A stretch of DNA of 32,949 nt from Halomonas sp. KAO (GTDB taxonomy: Bacteria; Pseudomonadota; Gammaproteobacteria; Pseudomonadales; Halomonadaceae), in contig NZ_JADNRL010000009.1 of assembly GCF_015595025.1 (NCBI RefSeq), positions 146,679 through 179,627 on the forward strand. The letters run 5' to 3'. Shown piece by piece: positions 26,247 through 32,949 of the stretch. The notes under the pieces are model-generated. The model worked only from the letters and a program-made list of their open reading frames with translations. It had not been told where the DNA came from and ran no database searches. The position numbers and the translations under genes are program-made. Numbering within the stretch: the stretch's first letter is position 1; each line of letters begins with the position of its first letter.

Positions 26247-27533
26247 TCAGTTCATGAAAGGTGACCATGCGGGTTCGCGCACATCACCCTGAGCGGAGGG
26301 TAGCCGGAAGGAGGCGCGCCCATCCGCGGTAACCGCCCCCAGCACCCCGCTGTTACCCTGCTGGGTGGCGAAGATTACCATGGTCCCGTTGGGTGCAACA
26401 CTGGGCGACTCGTCCCAGCGCGAGTCGCTCAGCGTCACCAGGCGACCGCTTCCCAGGTCCTGACGAGCGACCTGATAACCGTTGCTGGAGCGGTGGATCA
26501 AGAACAGCACCTCGCCGTCCGGCGAGAAGCGCCCACGGGCATTGTAGTTGCCGGTGAAGGTGAGGCGCTTCTGCTCCCCGCTGGCCAGGTCATGACGATA
26601 GAGCTGGGGGCCGCCGCTGCGGTCGGAGGTAAATACCAGGCTGCGTCCGTCCGGTGCCCAGGAGGGCTCGGTATCGATGGCCGAGTCATTGGTGATGCGC
26701 TGCAGGTTGCGCGAACCGATATCCATCACATAGATCTCCGGCTGGCCATCCTTGGAGAGCGACATCGCCAGGCGCTGGCCGTCGGGAGACCAGGCCGGTG
26801 CCCCGTTGATGCCGGTGAAGGAGCTGATACGCGCCCGCTTTCCCGTTTCGATATCCTGCACATAGATCGCCGACCGCTCGGTCTCGAAGGAGACATAGGC
26901 CAGCTTGCGACCATCCGGCGACCAGGCCGGTGACAGGATCGGCTGTGGGGAACTCAGCACCTGCTGGCTGTTGTGGCCATCGGCATCGGCCACATAGAGG
27001 GCGAACTGCATGTCGTCACCGACACCCTGGGAGGTGACATAGGCAATGCGGGTGGAGAAGGCGCCACGGATTCCGGTGATGGCCTCGAATATCTGATCGC
27101 TGATGTAATGGCCAGCACCCCGCAGCTCAGCCGCGCTGACGGAGACCTCCTCGCCGAGCATGCGCCTCTCGCCACTGACATCCATCAGTTCGAAGCGCAG
27201 CCGATAGCCCTCGCCCTCCTGCGTGGCGCTGCCCACCACCAGGTAACGAGCGTCCAGGGCCTTCCAGTTTCCGTAGCGTACCTCATCGGCACTGGTCGGC
27301 TGGTCCATCATCTGACGGCGCGGTAGCGGCTCGAAATAACCGCTGCGCTCGAGATCGTCGTGAACCACCTGGGCCACGTCCTCGGGCAGCCCCTCGGTGC
27401 CCGCGAAGGGCACCACGGCGATGGGCGTGGCACTCTCGTTACCCCGTGTGATCTCGATGGTCAGGTCGGCCTGGGCAAGCTGACCCACCAGCAGCAAGGC
27501 GGCGGTCAGCCAGGCAGTCATCAAGGATTTCAT
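26247..27533 (-). CDS. tolB: Tol-Pal system translocation protein TolB
   Basis: Periplasmic beta-propeller protein that shuttles between Pal and TolA. 428 residues. The signal peptide ends about Ala22 (LAQA, then DLTIEI). The N-terminal TolA-contacting/alpha-beta domain includes IAVVPFAGT. The six-bladed propeller (about 170-425) shows repeated WSPDG-type blades: [43 protein letters not shown] and [12 protein letters not shown]. The start ATG shares one base with the tolA stop (TGATG), so the two are translationally coupled. Confidence 0.96.
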   Translation of the reverse strand: MKSLMTAWLTAALLLVGQLAQADLTIEITRGNESATPIAVVPFAGTEGLPEDVAQVVHDDLERSGYFEPLPRRQMMDQPTSADEVRYGNWKALDARYLVVGSATQEGEGYRLRFELMDVSGERRMLGEEVSVSAAELRGAGHYISDQIFEAITGIRGAFSTRIAYVTSQGVGDDMQFALYVADADGHNSQQVLSSPQPILSPAWSPDGRKLAYVSFETERSAIYVQDIETGKRARISSFTGINGAPAWSPDGQRLAMSLSKDGQPEIYVMDIGSRNLQRITNDSAIDTEPSWAPDGRSLVFTSDRSGGPQLYRHDLASGEQKRLTFTGNYNARGRFSPDGEVLFLIHRSSNGYQVARQDLGSGRLVTLSDSRWDESPSVAPNGTMVIFATQQGNSGVLGAVTADGRASFRLPSAQGDVREPAWSPFMN

Positions 27534-28714
27534 CAGCGTACGTCTCCCGGTCTGAAGCGCAGATTGAATTCACGGTAATCGCGTTGCACGCCGGCTGGCA
27601 ACTGTCGCAGTTCGGCGAATGGCTCGGCGGCCTCGACGGCCTGCACGGCGGATCGATCGAAGGCGCTGTCGCCACTGGAACGAGAAATCTCGGCGGCGAA
27701 CAGCTCCCCGGAGGGGCCGAGCCGCACCGATATCTCGGCCGTTGTTCCGGAGGAGACATTGGGCGGAATGCGCCAGGCCTGCTCCACGGCCCGGCGCACC
27801 AGGGCAATAAAGTCGTTGGCGGCCTGCTGCCCCTGTTGCGCATTGGCGACACGCTCGTCCGCCCCCTCGATCAAGCGCTGCATCTCGGCCTCGGCCTGCT
27901 CACGAGCCAGGCGGGCCTGCTCCTCCGCCTCACGCTGGCGTCGCTCCTCGGCTTCGCGTTCACGCCGGGCCTGTTCCTCGGCCTCACGCTGTCGGGCGGC
28001 CTCCTCCTCGCGCTGGCGTTGCGCCTCGGCTTCCTGTTCACGCCGGGCCTGCTCCTCGGCCTCGCGCTGTCGGGCCTCTTCCTCGCGCTGGCGTTGCGCC
28101 TCGGCTTCCTGCTCACGCCGGGCCTGCTCCTCGGCCTCGCGCTGTCGGGCGGCCTCCTCCTCGCGCTGGCGCTGCGCCTCGGCTTCCTGCTCACGCCGGG
28201 CCTGCTCCTCGGCCTCGCGCTGGCGTTGCGCCTCTGCTTCCTGTTCACGCCGGGCCTGCTCTTCGGCTTCGCGTTCGCGTTGAGCCTCTTCCTCGGCGTC
28301 ACGCTGCTCTTCGAGGCGACGCGTCTCGGCTTCCGCCTCCTCGGCACGCCGTGCCGCTTCGAGTTCGGCGGCCTGGCGCGCGGCTTCACGCGCCTGCTCT
28401 TCGGCGGCCCGGTCGGACTGGCGCTGTGCCTCCTGGGTGGCCGCCTCTTCCGCCGCCTGGCGTTGCTCCTCTTGGGCGGCCGCTTCTTCGGCCGCCTGCC
28501 TGGCCAGGGCACGCTGACGCGCCTCTTCGGCACGCTGGGCCTGGTCGGTGACCGTCTCGGTACTGACCAGGGTCGCCTGAACAATCGACGAGGGGCTGGG
28601 TTCATGTTCCCTGGTCGGCAGGCTGATCACACTGACCAGCAACACCAGCACATGCAGTCCCACCGCCAGCAGCGCCGGTATGCCATAGCCTACTCGAGCC
28701 TGTCGTCTGGCCAT
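27533..28714 (-). CDS. tolA: Tol-Pal system protein TolA
   Basis: Inner-membrane protein that spans the periplasm and pulls on TolB-Pal using the TolQR proton motor. 393 residues. There is one N-terminal membrane helix (about 10-32, [22 protein letters not shown]), a long charged helical domain (about 55-285), and the small C-terminal TolAIII domain (about 300-393) with [26 protein letters not shown] and [10 protein letters not shown]. The helical domain contains near-perfect tandem repeats. The ATG at 28714 begins [10 protein letters not shown], seven bases after the tolR stop and downstream of GGAGG; a GTG seven codons upstream is inside tolR. The repeats also keep a long opposite-strand frame open, which is not a gene. 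Confidence 0.95.
   Translation of the reverse strand: MARRQARVGYGIPALLAVGLHVLVLLVSVISLPTREHEPSPSSIVQATLVSTETVTDQAQRAEEARQRALARQAAEEAAAQEEQRQAAEEAATQEAQRQSDRAAEEQAREAARQAAELEAARRAEEAEAETRRLEEQRDAEEEAQREREAEEQARREQEAEAQRQREAEEQARREQEAEAQRQREEEAARQREAEEQARREQEAEAQRQREEEARQREAEEQARREQEAEAQRQREEEAARQREAEEQARREREAEERRQREAEEQARLAREQAEAEMQRLIEGADERVANAQQGQQAANDFIALVRRAVEQAWRIPPNVSSGTTAEISVRLGPSGELFAAEISRSSGDSAFDRSAVQAVEAAEPFAELRQLPAGVQRDYREFNLRFRPGDVR
27935..28273 (-). repeat. Tandem 54-78-bp repeats in tolA
   Basis: Five consecutive copies of an 18-residue unit, [18 protein letters not shown] (the fifth is diverged), are present. They are separated after copies two, three and four by [15 protein letters not shown] and REEEAARQ. 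They lie at residues 148-260 of TolA and are also nearly identical in DNA. One spacer lacks a single codon. Such repeats can gain or lose units by slippage and so vary the reach of TolA. Confidence 0.9.
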
Positions 28715-28721
28715 GGTGAGG

Positions 28722-29162
28722 TTACTCCTCCCCACTCGGCGGCTCGGAGATCAGACCGACGCTACCGACGCCGGCGGTCTGCAGCGTGCCCATCAGGGTT
28801 ACCACCTGCCCATAGGAGACGTTGCGATCACCGCGCACCATCACCGGGGTGCCGGGCTTGCGTTCGAGCAGGATGATCACGCGATCGGCCAGCTCCTCGA
28901 GAGGCATGGCGGTCTCGTCGCCACCGATGGAGAGATAGTGCTGACCCTCGCGATCCACCGACACGATGATGGGGTCACTATCTTCCGGAGGATCGATGGG
29001 CTCCGAGGTCACCTGAGGCAGGTCGACGTCCACCCCCTGAGTCAGCATCGGCGCGGTGATCATGAAGATCACCAGCAACACCAGCATGACGTCGATAAAG
29101 GGAACCACATTGATCTCGGCCAGGGGCTTGCGGGCTCCCCCGCGATGAAAGGGTCCATGCAT
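28722..29162 (-). CDS. tolR: Tol-Pal system protein TolR
   Basis: ExbD/TolR-family stator subunit, 146 residues. The single membrane helix is NVVPFIDVMLVLLVIFMITAP, with the proton-carrying Asp24 in the conserved position. A periplasmic domain follows (VDVDLPQ, then VMVRGDRNVSYGQVVTLMGTLQTAGV) that contacts peptidoglycan in relatives. The ATG has GAGGGAG eight bases upstream. It is 12 bases after tolQ. Length and motifs are normal (E. coli 142). Confidence 0.96.
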   Translation of the reverse strand: MHGPFHRGGARKPLAEINVVPFIDVMLVLLVIFMITAPMLTQGVDVDLPQVTSEPIDPPEDSDPIIVSVDREGQHYLSIGGDETAMPLEELADRVIILLERKPGTPVMVRGDRNVSYGQVVTLMGTLQTAGVGSVGLISEPPSGEE

Positions 29163-29174
29163 GACGTAACTCCC

Positions 29175-29864
29175 TCAGGCACCGCCGGCGTCGGACCGAC
29201 CCTGCAAGTTGCGATGCAGGATGGAGTGGAACTCCTCGGCGAAATCCTCGTACTTGCCCAGCAGTCGACCCGATTCGGCGGAGAGCCGGTTGTAGAAGAC
29301 CACCGCCGGGATGGCGGCAAACAGACCCATGGCGGTGGCTATCAGCGCCTCGGCAATCCAGGGGGCGACGGTGGAGAGGGTCGCCTGCTGTGCCATGGAG
29401 AGTGACTGGAAGGAGCCCATGATGCCCCATACCGTGCCGAACAGGCCGATATAGGGACTGGCCGAGGCCACGGTGGCGAGGAACACCAGGTGCAGGTTGA
29501 GCCGCTCCTCCTCCCGGGACCAGGCCACGCGCATGCTGCGCTGGACGCCGTCGAGGATCGCCTGGGGGCTGCGGGTCTTGGGCATCAGGCGGTTGAACTC
29601 GCGAAAGCCGGCGCGAAAGATATGCTCGGCCCCTTGGGTCTCCTGCTCCGGGGGCACCTCGCGATAGAGCTCGTTGAGGTCGACTCCGGACCAGAAACGA
29701 TCCTCGAAGCCACGATGGGCCTTGCGGGCGCGGCGCATCATGAAGGTGCGCTGGAAGATCACGACCCACGACAGGATCGAGCCCACCGTAAGCAGCAGCA
29801 TGACCAGCTGCACCACGGTGCTGGCGTTCATGATCAGATGGGGGATGGACATGGCGTCGTTCAC
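29175..29864 (-). CDS. tolQ: Tol-Pal system protein TolQ
   Basis: MotA/TolQ/ExbB-family proton-channel subunit of the inner-membrane motor, 229 residues (E. coli 230). Three membrane helices: VQLVMLLLTVGSILSWVVIFQRTF near the N-terminus, then LHLVFLATVASASPYIGLFGTVWGIMGSF, and APWIAEALIATAMGLFAAIPAVVFYN. GTG at 29864 is chosen: GAGGA lies six bases upstream and the resulting M(V)NDAMSIPHLIMNAS lines up with E. coli TolQ. The ATG four codons later lacks a ribosome site. It is 11 bases after ybgC. Confidence 0.94.
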   Translation of the reverse strand: MNDAMSIPHLIMNASTVVQLVMLLLTVGSILSWVVIFQRTFMMRRARKAHRGFEDRFWSGVDLNELYREVPPEQETQGAEHIFRAGFREFNRLMPKTRSPQAILDGVQRSMRVAWSREEERLNLHLVFLATVASASPYIGLFGTVWGIMGSFQSLSMAQQATLSTVAPWIAEALIATAMGLFAAIPAVVFYNRLSAESGRLLGKYEDFAEEFHSILHRNLQGRSDAGGA

Positions 29865-29875
29865 GGGAATCCTCG

Positions 29876-30292
29876 TCAGGCTTGAGATTGAGCAGTAGTG
29901 GGATGCAGCAGCTCGGCGAGCGGGGCCGGCCAGGGGATCGGCCTGTGGCGTCTGGCATCGATACAGGCGATGTCGACCCGGGCTTCGCACAGAGGTTCCC
30001 CGTGGCGGGTCACCCGCTGCTCGAACTGCAGCCGAACACGTCCTGCGGTCAGCACGTCGGCACTCACCTCGAGGGCGTCATCCAGCCTGGCAGGCGAAAG
30101 GTAGCGGCACTCGAGCCGGTGGACCACCAGCTGCACGCCGCTCTCGAACAGCTCGTGCTGGGTGATGCCCCGGGCGCGCAGCCACTCGCTGCGTGCCCGC
30201 TCCATGTACTTGAGGTAATTGACGTAGTAGACGATAGCGCCGGCATCGGTATCCTCGATATAGACCCGTACCGGGAAGCGAAACCCGCTCAT
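29876..30292 (-). CDS. ybgC: Tol-Pal associated acyl-CoA thioesterase YbgC
   Basis: Hot-dog-fold thioesterase (4HBT family) of 138 residues, first gene of the tol cluster in many gammaproteobacteria; E. coli YbgC acts on acyl-CoA and associates with phospholipid enzymes. The active-site motif is [19 protein letters not shown], with Asp16 equivalent to the E. coli catalytic Asp18. The E. coli His25 position is Tyr23 here, which I believe is also usual in Pseudomonas homologues. The start ATG overlaps the ruvB stop by four bases (ATGA), which couples the ruv and tol genes. Confidence 0.94.
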   Translation of the reverse strand: MSGFRFPVRVYIEDTDAGAIVYYVNYLKYMERARSEWLRARGITQHELFESGVQLVVHRLECRYLSPARLDDALEVSADVLTAGRVRLQFEQRVTRHGEPLCEARVDIACIDARRHRPIPWPAPLAELLHPTTAQSQA

Positions 30293-31326
30293 GGCCGCGT
30301 CTCCCCCGTCGCATCCTCGGCATCCGCCGAAGGGGCCAGGCCGAAATGCTGCCAGGTCTGACGAGTAACGACTCGGCCACGGGCGGTGCGCATCATCAGC
30401 CCCTGCTGGATCAGGTAGGGCTCGATCACGTCTTCGATGGTATCCCGCTCCTCGCCGATGGCGGCGGCCAGGGAGTCCACTCCCACCGGCCCCCCATCGA
30501 ACTTCTCGATCATCGCGACCAGCAGGCGGCGATCCATATGGTCGAGGCCATGCTGGTCCACGTGAAGCATGTCCAGGGCACGATCGGCGATGGCGGCATC
30601 GATATGGCCATTGCCGCGAACCTCGGCATAGTCGCGCACCCGGCGCAACAGCCGATTGGCGATACGCGGCGTGCCGCGGGAGCGACGTGCCACCTCGAGG
30701 GCACCCTCCGGGTCGGCATCGACCCCCATCAGGCGAGCCGAGCGGGCCACGATCTCGGTGAGTTCCTCGATGGCATAGAACTCAAGCCGCTGAACGATGC
30801 CGAAGCGGTCGCGCAGCGGTGAGGTGAGAAGCCCCGCCCGGGTGGTGGCGCCGACCAGGGTGAAGGGAGGCAGGTCGAGCTTGATGGAGCGCGCCGCCGG
30901 TCCCTCTCCGATCACGATATCGAGCTGGAAGTCCTCCATGGCGGGATAGAGAATCTCTTCCACCACCGCCGAGAGGCGGTGGATCTCGTCGATAAACAGC
31001 ACATCACCGGGCTCGAGGTTGGTGAGCATGGCGGCAAGGTCGCCGGCGCGCTCCAGCACCGGCCCGGAGGTCGACTTGAGCCCGACCCCCATCTCCTCGG
31101 CGATGATATTGGCCAGCGTCGTCTTGCCGAGCCCCGGGGGGCCGAAGATCAGGGTGTGGTCGAGACTCTCGCTGCGCCCGCGAGCCGCTCCGATAAAGAT
31201 ATCGAGCTGTTCGCGCACCCGAGGCTGACCGATGTAGTCGGTCAGCCGCTTGGGGCGGATGGCGCGGTCGACGGGCTCTTCTCCTTCGCGGACGTCGGCG
31301 GCGATCAGGCGGTCGCTCTCCAGCAT
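30289..31326 (-). CDS. ruvB: Holliday junction branch migration helicase RuvB
   Basis: Hexameric AAA+ motor that drives branch migration with RuvA. 345 residues. Walker A is GPPGLGKT (62-69), Walker B is LFIDEIHRL, sensor 1 and the arginine finger region are in [18 protein letters not shown], and sensor 2 is in [18 protein letters not shown]. The C-terminal winged helix contains [18 protein letters not shown]. The start is four bases after the ruvA stop. The 3' end overlaps ybgC. Confidence 0.97.
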   Translation of the reverse strand: MLESDRLIAADVREGEEPVDRAIRPKRLTDYIGQPRVREQLDIFIGAARGRSESLDHTLIFGPPGLGKTTLANIIAEEMGVGLKSTSGPVLERAGDLAAMLTNLEPGDVLFIDEIHRLSAVVEEILYPAMEDFQLDIVIGEGPAARSIKLDLPPFTLVGATTRAGLLTSPLRDRFGIVQRLEFYAIEELTEIVARSARLMGVDADPEGALEVARRSRGTPRIANRLLRRVRDYAEVRGNGHIDAAIADRALDMLHVDQHGLDHMDRRLLVAMIEKFDGGPVGVDSLAAAIGEERDTIEDVIEPYLIQQGLMMRTARGRVVTRQTWQHFGLAPSADAEDATGETRP

Positions 31327-31330
31327 GGCG

Positions 31331-31942
31331 CTACCCCGCCATCCGACGGCTGAGGGCCGCCTTGATCATGGCCTCGGTGGAGGGCTCGCCCTCCAGGCCG
31401 GCGAGCATCCTGGATGCCTCGGCCGGCTTGTAGCCGAGGCTGACCAGCGCCGCTTCGGCATCGGCCAGCGTGTCCTTTGGCGAGCCCCCGGGAGGCTCGC
31501 CCTCCCCCCCGTCCAGCAGGGCGGCCTCGGGAGCCTCCCAATGGGGGAAACGGTCGCGCATCTCGATGATCAACCGCTCGGCGGTCTTCTTGCCGACTCC
31601 GGGGAGTCGCGTCAGGGACTTGATGTCATCATCCAGAACACAGCGCCGAAAGGCGCCCTCATCCATGCCCGAGAGAATCGCCAATGCCAGCTTGGGCCCC
31701 ACCCCGTTGACCTTGATCAGGGCGCGGAACAGGGTGCGCTCCTGCTCGCGCAGAAAGCCATACAGCAGGTGGGCATCGTCACGGACGGTGAGGTGCGTGT
31801 AGAGAGAAATCGTTTCGCCGGCAGCCGGCAGAGCCACCAGTGTGGTCATGGACGCTTCCAGCTCATAGCCGACGCCGGCCACATCCACCACCAGCCAGGG
31901 GGGCTGTTTATCGAGAAGCGTACCTCGCAGGCGTCCGATCAT
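31331..31942 (-). CDS. ruvA: Holliday junction branch migration protein RuvA
   Basis: Tetrameric junction-binding protein, 203 residues, exactly the E. coli length. The N-terminal OB fold starts MIGRLRGTL and includes [16 protein letters not shown] (acidic pin region). Two helix-hairpin-helix motifs are seen in [17 protein letters not shown] and [19 protein letters not shown]. The C-terminal RuvB-contacting domain includes [18 protein letters not shown]. The start at 31942 is set by MIGRLRG and AAGGA upstream; an 18-residue upstream extension is not homologous. A candidate promoter lies in the 135-base gap after ruvC. Confidence 0.97.
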   Translation of the reverse strand: MIGRLRGTLLDKQPPWLVVDVAGVGYELEASMTTLVALPAAGETISLYTHLTVRDDAHLLYGFLREQERTLFRALIKVNGVGPKLALAILSGMDEGAFRRCVLDDDIKSLTRLPGVGKKTAERLIIEMRDRFPHWEAPEAALLDGGEGEPPGGSPKDTLADAEAALVSLGYKPAEASRMLAGLEGEPSTEAMIKAALSRRMAG

Positions 31943-31994
31943 CGAAAGTCGTATCCTTGCATCGGGGAAGACGGCAGAGGCCGTCGATGCCGCC

Positions 31995-32023
31995 ACTATA
32001 CTGGTCGGTCACAGGGCTGACCA
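31995..32023 (-). promoter_or_regulatory. Candidate ruvAB promoter with flanking dyad
   Basis: On the minus strand TGGTCA (plus 32018-32023, four of six) is 17 bases from TATAGT (plus 31995-32000, five of six). The start would be near 31988, giving a leader of about 45 bases. A 7-bp inverted repeat ACTGGTC-N12-GACCAGT (32000-32025) brackets the spacer and could be an operator. No LexA box of the CTG-N10-CAG form was found here, although ruvAB is SOS-induced in E. coli. Confidence 0.45.
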
Positions 32024-32077
32024 GTCCAGCAGAACGGCGTTCGAGAACATCAATCACGTCGCCACATGACGACAGTG

Positions 32078-32617
32078 TCAGGGGCGGAAGTCCCGCCAGG
32101 AAGCGCCCTTGCGCCGGCTGCGATGACCTCCGAAGCTACCGCTGGTCAACAGGCCCCGACGCGCATGGGCGTGGGTCAGGGCGATGGCCAGGGCATCCGC
32201 GGCATCGGCCTGGGGCGTCGCGGAGAGCCCCAGTATGGCGGTGACCATATGCTGGACCTGGAGCTTGTCGGCGCGCCCCGACCCGGTGACCGCCTGCTTG
32301 ATCTGGCGCGGCCCATATTCGCTCACCGCCAACCCGTGGTTGGCGGCACACACGATGGCGGTGCCTCGCGCCTGGCCCAGCTTCAGGGCGGAGTCAGCAT
32401 TCTTCGACATCACCACCTGTTCGATGGCGAACTCGACAGGACGGTGTACGGCGATCAATTCGGCAACGCCGGCATAGACCTGGGCGAGCTTCTGGGCCAG
32501 GTCGTCGGCACGAATGCGAATGCAGCCACTGGCCACATAGCGCGGCGTGGCGCTCGCCACATCCAGCACACCATAGCCGGTGATGCGCGAGCCGGGATCG
32601 ATGCCGAGTATCAGCAT
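32078..32617 (-). CDS. ruvC: Crossover junction endodeoxyribonuclease RuvC
   Basis: Resolves Holliday junctions by symmetric nicking in the RuvABC pathway. 179 residues. The four acidic active-site residues are present at the E. coli positions: Asp7 ([13 protein letters not shown]), Glu66 (FAIEQVVM), Asp138 and Asp141 ([14 protein letters not shown]). The C-terminal tail is slightly longer and basic (HRSRRKG). The ATG at 32617 has GAGG eight bases upstream and is nine bases after the yebC stop, the usual yebC-ruvC order. Confidence 0.97.
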   Translation of the reverse strand: MLILGIDPGSRITGYGVLDVASATPRYVASGCIRIRADDLAQKLAQVYAGVAELIAVHRPVEFAIEQVVMSKNADSALKLGQARGTAIVCAANHGLAVSEYGPRQIKQAVTGSGRADKLQVQHMVTAILGLSATPQADAADALAIALTHAHARRGLLTSGSFGGHRSRRKGASWRDFRP

Positions 32618-32626
32618 GAGTCGGCC

Positions 32627-32949
32627 TCAGTCGATGGCATCGAGCACGGCATCGTCAAACTCCGCGTTGGTGGTGACATTCTGGACGTCATCCAGGTCCT
32701 CGAGCATATCGATCAGCCGGATCACCTTGCGGGCCAACTCCTCGTCGGCAATGGGCGTGGTAGTCTCCGGGAACAGCCCCAGCTCACTGCGTTCCGGCGT
32801 CATCCCTGCCTCGATCAGGGCCTCCTTGACCTCATGGTACGCATCGGGGCTGGTGACCACCTCCAGGCTGTCGTCCTCCAGGGTCACGATATCCTCGGGC
32901 TCGGCCTCCAGGGTGGCCTCGATCACCGCCTCTTCCGAGAGGCCCGCGG
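32627..32949 (-). CDS. yebC: YebC/PmpR family protein, C-terminal part
   Basis: The frame runs off the right edge of the window, so only about the last 107 residues are present of a protein usually near 248. Visible sequence reads AGLSEEAVIEATLEAEPEDI, then VTSPDAYHEVKEALIEAGMTPERSELGLFPETT and ends VTTNAEFDDAVLDAID, matching YebC domains II and III. Members are DNA-binding regulators in some bacteria, and others help ribosomes translate proline stretches. It sits nine bases upstream of ruvC in the conserved order. The GTG at 32926 is internal, not the start. Confidence 0.95.
   Translation of the reverse strand, partial: AGLSEEAVIEATLEAEPEDIVTLEDDSLEVVTSPDAYHEVKEALIEAGMTPERSELGLFPETTTPIADEELARKVIRLIDMLEDLDDVQNVTTNAEFDDAVLDAID

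Noticed and set aside
27584..28876. A 430-codon plus-strand frame across tolA that looks like a repetitive membrane protein (repeated [17 protein letters not shown])
   Set aside because: It is the complement of the Glu/Arg/Gln-rich tolA repeats, which read as Leu/Ala/Phe on the other strand. It has no ribosome site, and tolA with tolR and tolB on either side is certain.

Overview
The window reads as chromosomal core sequence of a moderately halophilic gammaproteobacterium of the Halomonadaceae (Halomonas type). It is GC-rich. The complete ectoine operon ectABC encodes an EctA that I recall as nearly the same as the Halomonas elongata protein, and the tol-pal, ruv, ubiG-mupP and tamAB neighbourhoods are typical of gammaproteobacteria. 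I see no tRNA or rRNA gene, insertion sequence, prophage, CRISPR array or integrase. Coding density is very high: no stretch over about 300 bases lacks a gene. The longest gap (about 285 b, upstream of ectA) holds a promoter, an AT-rich island and the gorA terminator.

Layout. 1-2.7 kb (minus): ectA, ectB, ectC for the osmolyte ectoine, with a good sigma70-type promoter before ectA and a perfect 11-bp hairpin between ectB and ectC. 2.9-4.3 kb (minus): glutathione reductase with a textbook UUCG terminator. 4.5-5.1 kb (plus): beta carbonic anhydrase. 5.35-11.15 kb (plus): a five-gene peptide-type ABC importer (binding protein, two permeases, two ATPases) with ATGA overlaps and a strong hairpin after the binding-protein gene. 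11.2-12.1 kb (plus): a HypT-like LysR regulator, converging on msrA. 12.1-19.5 kb (minus): a probable operon of a membrane-anchored coiled-coil protein, tamA, tamB and msrA. 19.7-20.3 kb (plus): a superoxide-dismutase homologue that has lost all four metal ligands. 20.3-22.5 kb (minus): galU followed by a UDP-glucose-dehydrogenase homologue that has lost its catalytic cysteine and part of its NAD motif. 22.66-24.07 kb (plus): ubiG and mupP. 24.07-32.95 kb (minus): yebC (cut by the window end), ruvC, ruvA, ruvB, ybgC, tolQ, tolR, tolA, tolB, pal, cpoB, yciK, nearly all within 30 bases of each other.

Themes. Much of the window serves the envelope: TamA/TamB (outer-membrane assembly and lipid transport), Tol-Pal (outer-membrane constriction at division), CpoB, MupP (peptidoglycan recycling) and GalU (UDP-glucose for surface polysaccharide). 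Redox functions are scattered among them: glutathione reductase, MsrA and a HypT-like regulator. The least ordinary part is 18.7-21.6 kb. It has a coiled-coil protein of unknown function, a full-length SOD fold without metal ligands and a UGD fold without its nucleophile. The two dead-looking enzymes are intact reading frames with good ribosome binding sites, so they look like repurposed proteins rather than decaying pseudogenes.
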